Assembly: GCF_001512305.1 (NCBI RefSeq)
Contig: NZ_LNUT01000004.1
Location: 506,664 to 570,663, forward strand
Source: Arthrobacter sp. EPSL27
GTDB taxonomy: Bacteria > Actinomycetota > Actinomycetes > Actinomycetales > Micrococcaceae
Reading direction: 5' to 3'
DNA: 64,000 bases
Numbering within the stretch: the stretch's first letter is position 1; each line of letters starts with the position of its first letter. The notes under the pieces are model-generated. The model saw nothing but the letters and a program-made list of their open reading frames with translations. It did no database searches and was not told the DNA's origin. Both the position numbers and the translations under genes were made by a program. Below are positions 1 through 8,311 of the stretch, piece by piece.

Positions 1-859
1 ACTTCACGGACTCAACTTCGGAGTCCTGGCCGGTGACGACCGGGATCGGCTTGCCGGCGGCCTTCACCGAGGTGATGATCGCGCGGGCCAGGGTGTCGTT
101 CGGGGACAGGACGCCGTCGAGCGTTGCGCTGCCGTAGGTGCCGGCGAGCAGGGTGTCCATGCGGCGCTGGGCGTTTTCTGCCTTCCAGCCCTGGGTTACG
201 GCCTGTTCGAAGGAGGTCTGGCCGGACAGTACCTTGAGGGTGCCGTCGTCGATCTTCGGCTTCAGGACGCTCATGGCGCCGTCGAAGAAGACCTTCGCGT
301 TGGCGTCATCCGGGGAACCGGCGAAGAGCTCGATGTTGTACGGGCCCTCGGGCTTCTTAGCCTTCATGCCTTCCAGCAGCGCCTGGCCCTGGAGTTCACC
401 GACCTTGAAATTGTCGTACGCCACGTAGTAGTCCACGTTGGCGGTGTTCAGGAGCAGGCGGTCGTACGCGATGACCGTGGCTCCCGCCTCCTTGGCCTGC
501 TGCAGCTGGGTGCCCAGCTGCGCACCGTCGATGGCGCCGACGATGATGACCTTGGCGCCCTTGGTGATCATGGCGCTGATCTGGTTCTGCTGTTCCGAAA
601 CGCCGCCGTTGGCGAACTGCACGTCCGGCTGGAAGCCGGCGTTCTTGAGGCCGTCGTTGAAGAGCGTCTCCGCCAGAACCCAGTTTTCGCTGGTCTTCTG
701 GGGGAGCGCGACGCCGATCATGGAGTCCTTCGGGAACGCTTCCCCGCCGGTGGTGGAGCCGCCGGTGGACCCGGTGTCGGCACGGCCGCAGGCTGTCAGC
801 GCCAGTGCCGCAATAGCAGCGATTGCTGCTGCCTTTCCTGCTTTACCAATCAGTCGCAT
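1..859 (-). CDS. chvE: Sugar-binding lipoprotein of a ChvE-type multiple-monosaccharide ABC importer (partial, C-terminus outside window)
   Basis: Captures sugars outside the membrane and hands them to the permease and ATPase encoded downstream of it in the cluster. The start is the ATG at 859; the next 20 or so residues form a lipoprotein signal ending in a LTAC lipobox, so the mature protein should be tethered by its Cys. The body is a type I periplasmic-binding fold: MIGVALPQKTSENW near the N-terminus, an alternating Rossmann-like pattern with VIIVGAIDGAQL, and AYDRLLLNTANVDYYVAYDN, the pattern seen in ChvE-like glucose/galactose/arabinose/xylose binders. About 286 residues are visible and the reading frame runs off position 1, so perhaps 70-80 residues are missing. 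It follows the permease gene by 60 bp in the same direction. The exact sugar cannot be told from sequence alone. Confidence 0.9.
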   Translation of the reverse strand, partial: MRLIGKAGKAAAIAAIAALALTACGRADTGSTGGSTTGGEAFPKDSMIGVALPQKTSENWVLAETLFNDGLKNAGFQPDVQFANGGVSEQQNQISAMITKGAKVIIVGAIDGAQLGTQLQQAKEAGATVIAYDRLLLNTANVDYYVAYDNFKVGELQGQALLEGMKAKKPEGPYNIELFAGSPDDANAKVFFDGAMSVLKPKIDDGTLKVLSGQTSFEQAVTQGWKAENAQRRMDTLLAGTYGSATLDGVLSPNDTLARAIITSVKAAGKPIPVVTGQDSEVESVK

Positions 860-919
860 TGCTTGGTTCACTTTCTTTAGATGGTGTGCGGAGAATCTTG
901 GGGAGGTCCAGGGAGCCGA

Positions 920-2188
920 TCAGGCGCCCTTGGAGATGACCTCTTTGGTGGAGGTGGTCTCGTCGGGCTTCATCTCGCTGCTGCGGCCGAAGTTCTTGAA
1001 CATCAGGCCGATGATGGATTTCTTGCCCTGGGTCTTGTTGTAGACGTCGAACGCGACGGCGATCAGTAGCACCAGGCCCTTGATGATCTGGGTGAGGTCG
1101 GCGCCGACGCCGAGGAGCTGCAGGCCGTTGTTCAGCACAGCCATGACCAGGCCGCCGACGATCGAGCCGATCACGGTGCCCACGCCGCCGGTCACCGCTG
1201 CGCCGCCGATGAACACGGCCGCGATGGCGTCCAGTTCCCAGCCGACGCCGTCGAACGGGCCCGAGGCGGTGGAGCGGCCGACGAAGATCATGCCGGCCAG
1301 GCCGGCCAGGACGGACATGTTCATCATGACCAGGAAGTTGACCTTCTTGGACTGCACGCCGGAGAGCTCGGCGGCGTGCCGGTTCCCGCCGACGGCGTAG
1401 ATGTGGCGGCCGATCACGGTCTTGGAGGAGATGAAGCCGTAGATGATAACGAGCGCTGCCAGGATCAGGCCGGGGATGGGGAAGGACGTGCCCGGACGGC
1501 CGGTGGCGAACAGGTACGTGGCGTAGAGGATAGCGGCGCAGATCAGGACCAGCTTGGTGATGCTGACCCAGGTCTCGGGGACCTCGGCGCCGAGGGCCTT
1601 GGCGGTGCGGCGGGAGCGGATCTCGCTGAAGATAACGAACGCGACGGCGGCCAGGCCCAGGAGCAGGGTGAGGTTGTTGTAGCCGGTGGTGGGCCCCACC
1701 TCGGGGAGGTAGCCGGAGCCGATCTTCTGGAAGTCGGAGGGCACCGGGATGGTGTTGGACTTGCCCACGTACTGGTTGGCGCCGCGGAAGATCAGCATGC
1801 CGGAGAGCGTCACAATGAACGCCGGAATGCCGATGTAGGCCACCCAGAACCCTTGCCAGGCCCCGATCAGGACGCCCAGCAGCAGCCCCATGAGGATGCC
1901 GAGGTACCACGGGATGCCCCAGTCGCGGATGAAGAGGGCCACGCAGACGCCGACGAACGCCGCCACCGAACCCACGGACAGGTCGATGTGGCCGGCGATG
2001 ATCACCAGGACCATGCCGATGGCAAGGATCAGGATGTAGGAGTTGCCGTTGAAGAGGTTGATGACGTTGCCCGGGGTGAGCGTGCGGCCGTCGGTGGCAA
2101 TCTGGAAGAAGATGATCAGGGCCACCAGGGCGAAGATCATGCCGAATTGGCGGGTGTTGCCGCCAAAGAGCTTCTTGAGCGCGTTCAT
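920..2188 (-). CDS. mmsB: Multiple-monosaccharide ABC transporter permease (GguB/MmsB type)
   Basis: Membrane channel of the sugar importer, 422 aa. The protein is strongly hydrophobic with about ten predicted membrane segments and the hallmark of the ribose/xylose permease family: GHIDLSVGSVAAFVGV early on and AVFIGGAAVTGGVGTVIGSI near the C-terminus. It is longer than RbsC-like permeases, as is usual for the GguB/XylH subgroup, because of extra segments in the middle. The ATG at 2188 is preceded by AAGGA eight bases upstream. It sits between the ATPase gene (16 bp away) and the binding-protein gene (60 bp away), all on the minus strand, so the three form an operon in the order ATPase, permease, binding protein. 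Confidence 0.92.
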   Translation of the reverse strand: MNALKKLFGGNTRQFGMIFALVALIIFFQIATDGRTLTPGNVINLFNGNSYILILAIGMVLVIIAGHIDLSVGSVAAFVGVCVALFIRDWGIPWYLGILMGLLLGVLIGAWQGFWVAYIGIPAFIVTLSGMLIFRGANQYVGKSNTIPVPSDFQKIGSGYLPEVGPTTGYNNLTLLLGLAAVAFVIFSEIRSRRTAKALGAEVPETWVSITKLVLICAAILYATYLFATGRPGTSFPIPGLILAALVIIYGFISSKTVIGRHIYAVGGNRHAAELSGVQSKKVNFLVMMNMSVLAGLAGMIFVGRSTASGPFDGVGWELDAIAAVFIGGAAVTGGVGTVIGSIVGGLVMAVLNNGLQLLGVGADLTQIIKGLVLLIAVAFDVYNKTQGKKSIIGLMFKNFGRSSEMKPDETTSTKEVISKGA

Positions 2189-2204
2189 TGTTTCAGTCCT
2201 TGGT

Positions 2205-3761
2205 TCAGGCGGTCTTGCGGGCGGAGGTCATGAGCTTCATGAGGTTTTCCTGGCTGGCTTCGTCTTTGTTCAGCACGCCGGTGATGGCGCCCTCGAAGAT
2301 GGTGTAGATCCGGTCCGAGAGGCCCAGCAGCTCGGGCAGCTCCGAGGAAATCACAATCACGCCTTTGCCCTGGTTGGCCAGCTGCTGGATGATGCCGTAG
2401 ATCTCGTACTTGGCGCCGACGTCGATCCCGCGGGTGGGTTCGTCCAGGATCAGCAGCTCAGGGTCGGTGAACATCCACTTCGCCAGCACCACCTTCTGCT
2501 GGTTCCCGCCCGAGAGTTTGGCCACGCCTTCCTCCACGGAGGGCGCCTTGGTCCGCAGGGATTTGCGGTACTGCTCGGCGACCGTGAAGACCTTGTTGGC
2601 GTCGATGACGTTGCGTTTGCTGACCTTTTTGAGGTTGGCGGAGACGGTGGTTTCCTTGATGTCGTCCAGCAGGTTCAGGCCCAGGGTCTTGCGGTCCTCC
2701 GTGACGTAGCCCAGGCCGGCGTCGATCGCCTGGCGGACGCTCTTGAGCTCCACTTCCTTGCCGTCCATGTACACGTGTCCGGAGAGGAACCGGCCGTAGG
2801 ACCGGCCGAAGACGGAGCGGGCCAGCTCGGTGCGGCCGGCGCCCATCAGCCCGGCGAAGCCCACGATCTCGCCGCGGCGGACGAAGAAGTTCGAGTTCTT
2901 GCAGACCATGCGGTCCTGGACCTGGGGGTGACCCACGTTCCAGTTCTTCACCTCGAAGAAGACCTCGCCGATCTTCGGCTCGTGGTCCGGGAACCGGGAT
3001 TCCAGGGTGCGGCCCACCATGCCCTTGATGATGCGGTCCTCGTCGACGCCGTCGGCCTTGACGTTGAGCGTCTCGATCGACTTGCCGTCGCGGATGATGG
3101 TGATGGAGTCCGCGATCTGCTCGATCTCGTTGAGCTTGTGCGAAATGATGATCGAGGTGATGCCGCGGCCCTTCAGGCCCAGCATCAGGTCCAGCAGGTG
3201 CTGGGAGTCGGACTCGTTCAGCGCTGCGGTGGGCTCGTCGAGGATAAGGAGCTTCACCGACTTGTTCAGGGCCTTGGCGATCTCCACCAGCTGCTGCTTG
3301 CCGACGCCGATTTCCTTGATGGGGGTCTCCGGGTCCTCCCGCAGTCCCACGCGGGCCAGCAGCTCGGTGGAACGGGTCCGTGCCTCGGCCCAGTCGATCA
3401 CGCCACGCTTTGTGGGTTCGTTGCCCAGGAAGATGTTCTCCATGATGGACAGCTCGGGAATCAGCGCGAGTTCCTGGTGGATGATCACGATTCCGGCGTG
3501 CTCGCTGGCCCGGATGTCCTTGAACTGCTGGACTTCGCTCTGGTAGACGATGTCGCCCGTGTAGCTGCCGTAGGGGTAGACCCCCGACAGGACCTTCATG
3601 AGGGTCGACTTGCCGGCGCCGTTTTCACCGCAGATCGCGTGGATCTCACCGGCCTTCACCCGCAGGTTCACCTCGGACAAAGCTTTAACGCCGGGGAACT
3701 CTTTGGTGATGGAGCGCATCTCGAGGATTACCGGATCGCTGTGCGTGTTGAGGGACGTCAT
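2205..3761 (-). CDS. mmsA: Multiple-monosaccharide ABC transporter ATP-binding protein, double NBD (GguA/MmsA type)
   Basis: Energises sugar import by ATP hydrolysis at the cytoplasmic face, 518 aa with two fused nucleotide-binding domains. The first has Walker [11 protein letters not shown] around residue 45, Walker [12 protein letters not shown] and a signature degenerated to [13 protein letters not shown]; the second has a relaxed Walker [11 protein letters not shown], the signature [14 protein letters not shown] and [16 protein letters not shown]. An asymmetric pair of this kind is typical of the RbsA/XylG/GguA family. It is the first gene of the importer operon. The 130 bp upstream carry an operator-like element shared with the ROK gene, so import is probably under that repressor. 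ATG start at 3761. Confidence 0.93.
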   Translation of the reverse strand: MTSLNTHSDPVILEMRSITKEFPGVKALSEVNLRVKAGEIHAICGENGAGKSTLMKVLSGVYPYGSYTGDIVYQSEVQQFKDIRASEHAGIVIIHQELALIPELSIMENIFLGNEPTKRGVIDWAEARTRSTELLARVGLREDPETPIKEIGVGKQQLVEIAKALNKSVKLLILDEPTAALNESDSQHLLDLMLGLKGRGITSIIISHKLNEIEQIADSITIIRDGKSIETLNVKADGVDEDRIIKGMVGRTLESRFPDHEPKIGEVFFEVKNWNVGHPQVQDRMVCKNSNFFVRRGEIVGFAGLMGAGRTELARSVFGRSYGRFLSGHVYMDGKEVELKSVRQAIDAGLGYVTEDRKTLGLNLLDDIKETTVSANLKKVSKRNVIDANKVFTVAEQYRKSLRTKAPSVEEGVAKLSGGNQQKVVLAKWMFTDPELLILDEPTRGIDVGAKYEIYGIIQQLANQGKGVIVISSELPELLGLSDRIYTIFEGAITGVLNKDEASQENLMKLMTSARKTA

Positions 3762-3850
3762 CTGCCCTTACGCCTCCAATGCATGACTTCGTTGTCCGCC
3801 CCTGCAAACCGCAGGGTCGTCTGATGGAAAAGTAAACTGGATCACAGGCG

Positions 3851-3874
3851 TTGTCGTCAAGTCTTTAACGCAAC
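3851..3874 (-). promoter_or_regulatory. Operator/promoter-like element upstream of mmsA, shared with the ROK gene
   Basis: On the plus strand the element reads TTGTCGTCAAG, TCT, TTAACGCAAC. It holds an imperfect inverted repeat GTCAA-N4-TTAAC. On the minus strand it supplies a TTGACG that could act as a -35 box, with TTTACT 18 bases further on as a weak -10. Nearly the same 24 bases occur at 5108-5131 in front of the ROK gene. A common binding site for that repressor is the simplest reading; this is inference. Confidence 0.6.
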
Positions 3875-3891
3875 GGCCCGATAACGAAAAC

Positions 3892-5082
3892 TCAGTTTCG
3901 TCGGATTCCCGCGTGCTGGAACACCAATGCGGTGGCTCCCAGGGCCTCGGCCCGGTCGCCCAGCGAGGACATGGTGAGGGTGGTGGTTTCGCCGATCACG
4001 GGCACGGCGTGGCGGACCAGGCCCCGCCGGATCGGGTCCAGCAGCAGCTCGCCGAGCCCGGCCAGCGGGCCGCCCACAACGATCACCTCGGGGTTGATCA
4101 GGTTGGCCACGTTGCCCAGTGCGCGGCCGACGGCGAGCCCGGCGTCGTCCACCACGCGCAGGGTCGCCGAGTCCCGGGCGAGGGCCTTGCGGACGATGTC
4201 CTCCGGGGTGAGCGGAGCGTCGTCACCGCGGCCCAGGAGCTCGATCATGGTGGTGGTGGAGGCGATGGTTTCCAGGCATCCGCGGTTCCCGCAGCGGCAG
4301 ACCAGGCCGTGTTCATGGATGGTCGCGTGGCCGATTTCGCCCGTGATTCCCACGTTGCCGTAATAGGGCATTCCGTTCAGGATCAGCCCCGCACCGATGC
4401 CGGACCCGATCTTGAGGAACATCAGGTTGCTGATGCCGGTGTGCGGCCCCCAAGTGACCTCGGAGAGGGCGCCCAGGTTGGCGTCGTTGTCGACAAAAAC
4501 GGGCAGATCCAGGGCCTCTTCGAGGCGTTCGAGGATGTTGATGCCCACCCACTCGGGCAGGATGGCGCCCTGCGCCACCGTCCCGGTGCGCCGGTCGATG
4601 GGGCCGGGGATCCCGACGCCGGCACCCACCACGGCGCTGCGTTCCACGCCGCTGGAATCCAGCAGCCGGTCCACCAGCCCGACGGCGGCGGTGATGCCCT
4701 CCTCGGCCTGGTGGCCCAGCGGGAGGAGGACGGATTCCTCCGCGATGACGTGGTAGCTCAGGGACGCCAGAACAACGCGCAGGTGCCGGCGGCCGAAGTC
4801 GATGCCGACCGCCACGGCCCCGTTGCTGTTGAGCCGGACGTTGAGGGCGCGGCGGCCGGAACTGGTGGTGGGCTCGGTGGAGGCCAGCCCGGCGTCCTGC
4901 ATGATCTTTACGATGTTCGAGACGGTGGCCGTCGACAGGCCGGTCTGCCGGGCCAGTTCCGCCTGCGTGGAGGGTCCGGCGAGAAGGCATTCGATGATCC
5001 GCTGCTGGTTCAGGTGGCGGAGGGCGGACTGCGATCCGGGGTTTTTGGTGCGGCTCCTCGTTGAGCGCGTTGGTGAGGGCAT
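3892..5082 (-). CDS. ROK-family transcriptional repressor
   Basis: Predicted sugar-responsive repressor of the adjacent importer. About residues 15-75 form a winged helix-turn-helix (TQAELARQTGLSTATVSNIV), followed by an ASKHA sugar-kinase-like domain with GIDFGRRHLRVVLASL and the ROK zinc-binding motif CRCGNRGCLETIAS. The C-terminal glycine-rich segment VVGGPLAGLGELLLDPI is also typical. Length is about 396 aa, normal for ROK repressors. The frame is open to a GTG at 5103, but I prefer the ATG at 5082 because the operator-like element with a TTGACT box lies directly upstream and would leave no room for a leader otherwise. Same direction as the importer, 130 bp before it. The effector sugar is not evident. 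Confidence 0.9.
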   Translation of the reverse strand: MPSPTRSTRSRTKNPGSQSALRHLNQQRIIECLLAGPSTQAELARQTGLSTATVSNIVKIMQDAGLASTEPTTSSGRRALNVRLNSNGAVAVGIDFGRRHLRVVLASLSYHVIAEESVLLPLGHQAEEGITAAVGLVDRLLDSSGVERSAVVGAGVGIPGPIDRRTGTVAQGAILPEWVGINILERLEEALDLPVFVDNDANLGALSEVTWGPHTGISNLMFLKIGSGIGAGLILNGMPYYGNVGITGEIGHATIHEHGLVCRCGNRGCLETIASTTTMIELLGRGDDAPLTPEDIVRKALARDSATLRVVDDAGLAVGRALGNVANLINPEVIVVGGPLAGLGELLLDPIRRGLVRHAVPVIGETTTLTMSSLGDRAEALGATALVFQHAGIRRN

Positions 5083-5107
5083 GCATGAAGGTTCCCGCAT
5101 CACGCTC

Positions 5108-5131
5108 TTGTAGTCAAGAAGTTAACGCAAC
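5108..5131 (-). promoter_or_regulatory. Operator/promoter-like element upstream of the ROK gene
   Basis: Plus strand TTGTAGTCAAG, AAG, TTAACGCAAC: it matches the mmsA-upstream element at all but four of 24 positions and keeps the GTCAA-N4-TTAAC inverted repeat. The minus-strand TTGACT inside it may be a -35 box. Its place before the repressor gene suggests autoregulation. Confidence 0.6.
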
Positions 5132-5149
5132 CGGAGCGCCCGTGTCGGG

Positions 5150-5668
5150 TCAGGCGTGCAGTTCCCGGTGCGCCCGGGCCAGTCCCTGGTAGTGCGCGGC
5201 GTTCTGCTGGACCCCGGCGAATTCCTCGTCGGTGAGCGCGCGCCGGACCTTGGCCGGGACGCCGGCGACCAGCGAGCGGGGCGGGACCACGGTCCCCTCC
5301 AGGACCACGGCACCGGCCGCGATGAGGGAGCCGGCACCGATGACGGCGCCGTTGAGGATGGTGGCGCTCATGCCGATGAGGCAGTCGTCCTCCACGGTGC
5401 AGCCGTGCACCACCGCGCTGTGGCCCACGCTGACCCGGGCGCCCACCGTGCAAGGGAAGCCCGGGTCGGCGTGCAGCACCACGTTGTCCTGCAGGTTGGT
5501 GCCCGCGCCCACGGTGATGGCGGCGGTGTCGGCCCGGACGGAAACGCCGTAGAAGGCGCTTGAGTCCTCGGCGAGGGTCGCCTTGCCGATCACCGAGGCG
5601 GTGGGCGCGACGAAAGCGGAATCATGGACGGCCGGGGTGTCCCCGGCGAATGCGTAAATGGGAGCCAT
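5150..5668 (-). CDS. Gamma-class carbonic anhydrase family protein (left-handed beta-helix)
   Basis: 172 aa protein of the gamma-carbonic anhydrase / PaaY / CaiE-like family, a trimeric hexapeptide-repeat enzyme expected in the cytoplasm. The repeats are visible as ASVIGKATLAEDSSAFYGVSV, TNLQDNVVLHADPG, VSVGHSAVVHGCTVEDDCLIGMS and GSLIAAGAVVLEGTVVPP. The metal-binding histidines appear as LHADPG and SVGHSAVVHG. The usual start of the family, MAPIYAFAGDTPAVHDSAFVAP, is used. Whether it hydrates CO2 or only shares the fold cannot be decided from sequence. It is 45 bp upstream of the ROK operator region on the same strand, with no obvious functional link. Confidence 0.85.
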   Translation of the reverse strand: MAPIYAFAGDTPAVHDSAFVAPTASVIGKATLAEDSSAFYGVSVRADTAAITVGAGTNLQDNVVLHADPGFPCTVGARVSVGHSAVVHGCTVEDDCLIGMSATILNGAVIGAGSLIAAGAVVLEGTVVPPRSLVAGVPAKVRRALTDEEFAGVQQNAAHYQGLARAHRELHA

Positions 5669-5782
5669 TCCTCCAGCCTAGGACACGGCCCCGGCCCAGG
5701 AGCTGCGCGGCAGGGGGTTGAACCGCGGCCGGGGCTGAGTAGGATCGGGCCCATCACAGCGCGCCGTCCGGGAGGGGCCGTC

Positions 5783-6301
5783 ATGGCTGACAAGAACATG
5801 TTCCTGCGAACCATGCGGCGGCTGGGGGAGTCGGAGCGGCTGGACCCGGCCGTCCGGGCGGCCGGCCCGCTGGCGGACAAACTGGTGGCCGACCGGCGGC
5901 TGCGAAGCTTCTTCAGCGGCGAGGCGACCGGGATACCGCCGCACGGGATCGCCACCGATGTGCCGTTCGGCGCCTGGTTTATGGCGATCTTCCTGGACCT
6001 CTTCCGGGACGACGGCACCAGGCGGGCGGCCACACGGCTCGTCGCCCTCGGCGTTGTTGCCGCCGCCCCCACCGGGATCACCGGCTGGGCCCAATGGGCC
6101 CGGGCCGACCGCGCAACCCGGCGCATCGGCGTCGTGCATGCCGCGGCCAACCTCACCGCCACCCTCATCTTCCTGGCGTCGTGGGTGGCCCGGACCCGGG
6201 ACCGGCACCGCCTGGGCGTGCGCCTGGCCCGCGCGGGCGGAGCGGTCGCAATTGTGGGCGGTTTCCTGGGCGGCCACATGCGCAGCCGCCGCACCCCCTA
6301 A
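5783..6301 (+). CDS. DUF2231-like membrane protein
   Basis: 172 aa integral membrane protein of unknown function. The pattern GIATDVPFGAWFMAIFLDLF, then TGITGWAQWA, VHAAANLTATLIFLASW and a final GGFLGGHM matches the four-helix DUF2231 module, often found N-terminal to Rieske domains; here it stands alone. I chose the ATG at 5783 because GGGAGGGG lies seven bases upstream; the frame is open further upstream, but that would overlap the divergent carbonic anhydrase gene. It is transcribed away from that gene, from a 114-bp divergent intergenic region. Confidence 0.72.
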   Translation: MADKNMFLRTMRRLGESERLDPAVRAAGPLADKLVADRRLRSFFSGEATGIPPHGIATDVPFGAWFMAIFLDLFRDDGTRRAATRLVALGVVAAAPTGITGWAQWARADRATRRIGVVHAAANLTATLIFLASWVARTRDRHRLGVRLARAGGAVAIVGGFLGGHMRSRRTP

Positions 6302-6316
6302 TCGCCCCGCCCCCCG

Positions 6317-6640
6317 ACCCTCCCGCAGATCCTGCAGCGAGAAGACGAACCCTCCCGCAGATCCTGCGGTTTACAAACGGACCCTCCCGCAGATCCTGCA
6401 GCGAGAAGACGAACCCTCCTGCCCGATGTGAGGGGCGTCGGGTGGAAGGGCTCCAGATGTGAGGGGGGCGTCGGGTGGAACGCCGCCGGATGTGAGGGAG
6501 CGTCGGGTGGAACGCCGCCGGATGTGAGGGGGCGTCGGGTGGAACGCCGCCGGATGTGAGGGGGCGTCGGGTGGAACGCCGCCGCATGTGAGGAGGATCG
6601 GGTGGAACGCCGCCGGATGTGAGGGAGCGTCGGGTGTGGC
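6317..6640. repeat. Tandem array of 32-bp intergenic repeats, two unit families
   Basis: The gap between the DUF2231 gene and the methyltransferase gene is filled by direct repeats. Three units begin ACCCTCCCGCAGATCCTGC at 6317, 6349 and 6381, exactly 32 bases apart, and a partial one starts at 6413. The array then changes to a second family, GATGTGAGGGGGCGTCGGG followed by TGGAACGCCGCCG, with starts at 6425, 6456, 6489, 6521, 6553, 6585 and 6616, so spacing stays 31-33. The first family holds a small inverted repeat GCAG-ATC-CTGC. I see no convincing start site or coding signal. Function unknown; it may be an expanding minisatellite. Confidence 0.85.
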
Positions 6641-6645
6641 GGGTG

Positions 6646-7044
6646 TCAGGCGGGGGAGCGGACCACGGTGTAGCCCTCCCCGGGTTCGGGGCGGACGACG
6701 GCGATCGGGGCACCGGGCGCTGCGACCCGCTGGAGTTCGCGGACCACACCCTCCCATTCCTCCGGCGGCAGCCCCGCCAGGGCATCCGGCGCCCACACCG
6801 CCGGGAAAACGGAGTCAGCAAACGGCAGCGCCGGGGCGGCGGCCACCGAGGCCTCCAGCCCGCGGGCCCGCGCCGAGTGGACGTTCTCCTCGGAGGGGTC
6901 GACGCCGGTGAAGTGGATGCCCGACCGCACAAAACGCAGCCCGTCCGTGCCCTGGCCGCAGTCCAGGCCCAGCACGCCCCTGCGGCCCTCGGCCTTGAGC
7001 AGGGCCACGAAGTCCGGGAACGGGTCTTGCGCGGAAAGTTCCAT
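6646..7044 (-). CDS. Short class I SAM-dependent methyltransferase-like protein
   Basis: 132 aa. Motif I is recognisable as LGLDCGQGTDGLRFV, followed by GVDPSEENVHSARARG (acidic post-I residue), AAPALPFADSVFPAVWAPDAL and VVRELQRVAAPGAPIAVVRPE, the order of a Methyltransf_11 domain. The family normally has 180-250 residues, so this is a minimal or trimmed version with little substrate-binding sequence after motif III. Start is the ATG at 7044; a TTG at 7056 is also possible. Its 3' end touches the tandem-repeat array, which could have truncated the gene. Substrate unknown. Convergent with the DUF2231 gene and downstream of purU on the same strand. Confidence 0.65.
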   Translation of the reverse strand: MELSAQDPFPDFVALLKAEGRRGVLGLDCGQGTDGLRFVRSGIHFTGVDPSEENVHSARARGLEASVAAAPALPFADSVFPAVWAPDALAGLPPEEWEGVVRELQRVAAPGAPIAVVRPEPGEGYTVVRSPA

Positions 7045-7110
7045 ACCCCTATTCAATGACCGGGATCAGCTGAAAACAACCGGTCGAAGGAAGCCCGGTG
7101 GGAAGGCAGC

Positions 7111-7971
7111 TCAGTTGAAGACAACCGTCCGGTTTCCGTCGAGCAGGACGCGATGTTCGGCGTGCCACTGCACCGCCTGGGCCAGGGTGCGGCCCTCCAC
7201 GTCGCGGCCCATCTGGACGAACTGCTCGGCGGTGCGCCGGTGGTCCACCCGGATGACTTCCTGCTCGATGATGGGGCCCTCATCCAGGGCCGCCGTCACG
7301 TAGTGCGCGGTGGCGCCGATCAGCTTCACGCCGCGGGCGTGGGCCTGGTGGTAGGGCTTGGCGCCCTTGAAGGATGGCAGGAAGGAGTGGTGGATGTTGA
7401 TGGCTTTGCCGGTCAGTTCCTGGCACAGCTCGTCGGAAATGATCTGCATGTAGCGGGCCAGGACCGTGAGTTCGATGTCGTGCCGGGCCATGAGTGACCG
7501 CAGTTCGTCCTCGGCCTGGGCCTTGGTGCCCGGGGTGACGGGAATGTGGTGGAACGGGATCCCGTAGAACTCGGCCAAGCCCGCCAGGTCGCGGTGGTTG
7601 GACACGATCGCCGGGATTTCGATCGGCAGGGTGCCGGAGCGCTGCAGGAACAGCAGGTCATTGAGGCAGTGCGCCGACGTGCTGGCCATCAGCAGGGTGC
7701 GGACCTTCCGGCCGGCCGGGTTGAGGCTCCACTGCATCCCGAAGGCCTGGGCCACGGGCTCCAGGGCGGCCTGCAGTTCGGCCTGCGGGGCCGCCGTCGT
7801 GGCCTCGACGCGCATAAAGAACGTGCCCGTGCCCTGGCTGCCGTACTGCTGCGAGTCCGTAATATTGCAGCCCGCCACGAGCAGGGCGCCGGCGACGGCG
7901 TGCACGATTCCGGGGCGGTCCGGGCAGGAGAGGGTCAGGATGTAGGAAGCAGTCAGCTGGTGGTCATTCAC
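7111..7971 (-). CDS. purU: Formyltetrahydrofolate deformylase
   Basis: Hydrolyses 10-formyl-THF to formate and THF, balancing the one-carbon pool and supplying formate. 286 aa, the family length: an N-terminal ACT domain (ILTLSCPDRPGIVHAVAGAL) and a formyltransferase fold with the catalytic triad region NIHHSFLPSFKGAKPYHQA and GATAHYVTAALDEGPIIEQ. Start is the GTG at 7971. It is divergent from glyA-folD with the ZTP riboswitch in between; both sides act on folate one-carbon units, so the neighbourhood is functionally coherent. Confidence 0.95.
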   Translation of the reverse strand: MNDHQLTASYILTLSCPDRPGIVHAVAGALLVAGCNITDSQQYGSQGTGTFFMRVEATTAAPQAELQAALEPVAQAFGMQWSLNPAGRKVRTLLMASTSAHCLNDLLFLQRSGTLPIEIPAIVSNHRDLAGLAEFYGIPFHHIPVTPGTKAQAEDELRSLMARHDIELTVLARYMQIISDELCQELTGKAINIHHSFLPSFKGAKPYHQAHARGVKLIGATAHYVTAALDEGPIIEQEVIRVDHRRTAEQFVQMGRDVEGRTLAQAVQWHAEHRVLLDGNRTVVFN

Positions 7972-8049
7972 GGAGAACAGCCTACCCGCGAAGGACGCGG
8001 GGCCCGTGCCGGCGGCTGGGGCACGGCTGCGGGTCTGGGGTAGTCTGGA

Positions 8050-8135
8050 ACGGTCGCAACTGGCGTTGGGTGGTTAACCACCGGGGAGCGGCACGCAGTG
8101 AAGACCACGGATCGTACGCCTGGGCCGAGGGTCAC
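8050..8135 (+). ncRNA. ZTP (pfl) riboswitch upstream of glyA-folD
   Basis: The leader contains the conserved blocks of the pfl/ZTP aptamer in order: CGCAACTGGCG at 8055-8065, GGTTAACCACCGGGGAGCGG ending at 8091, a variable hairpin, and CGCCTGGGC at 8117-8125 that forms the pseudoknot side. ZTP riboswitches sense the purine intermediate ZMP/ZTP that builds up when 10-formyl-THF is short, and switch on folate and glycine one-carbon genes; location before glyA-folD is a classic context. Downstream, 8152-8195 carries two further hairpins (for example GGCATCC/GGATGCC around 8168-8190) that may be the expression platform, although no long U-tract is seen. Confidence 0.93.
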
Positions 8136-8311
8136 GTTTTTCCGGCGGGCAGCACCCGCTGCCGGCCCGTGCCTGGCATCCCGCAACCGGATGCCGGCCC
8201 CTTGCTGTTGCTACTTTCCCGCAGTCCGGGACCGTAACCTAGGGGCGCAGCCGCGGGCCAGCCGGTAACCTGACCTTTGAGCAGTGCCCGTTGCCTAGCC
8301 AGGAGTTCCCC

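Noticed and set aside
843..1910. Arginine/histidine-rich minus-strand frame opposite or within the mmsB gene
   Set aside because: A high-GC shadow of the permease gene; the permease frame has clear family motifs.
6317..6640. CRISPR array
   Set aside because: Units are contiguous with no unique spacers, and there are no cas genes.
6371..6932. Proline/arginine-rich frames in both strands over the repeat array
   Set aside because: The 32-bp period is not a multiple of three, so each frame only shows repeats of 32 codons' worth of shifted text; there is no start site.
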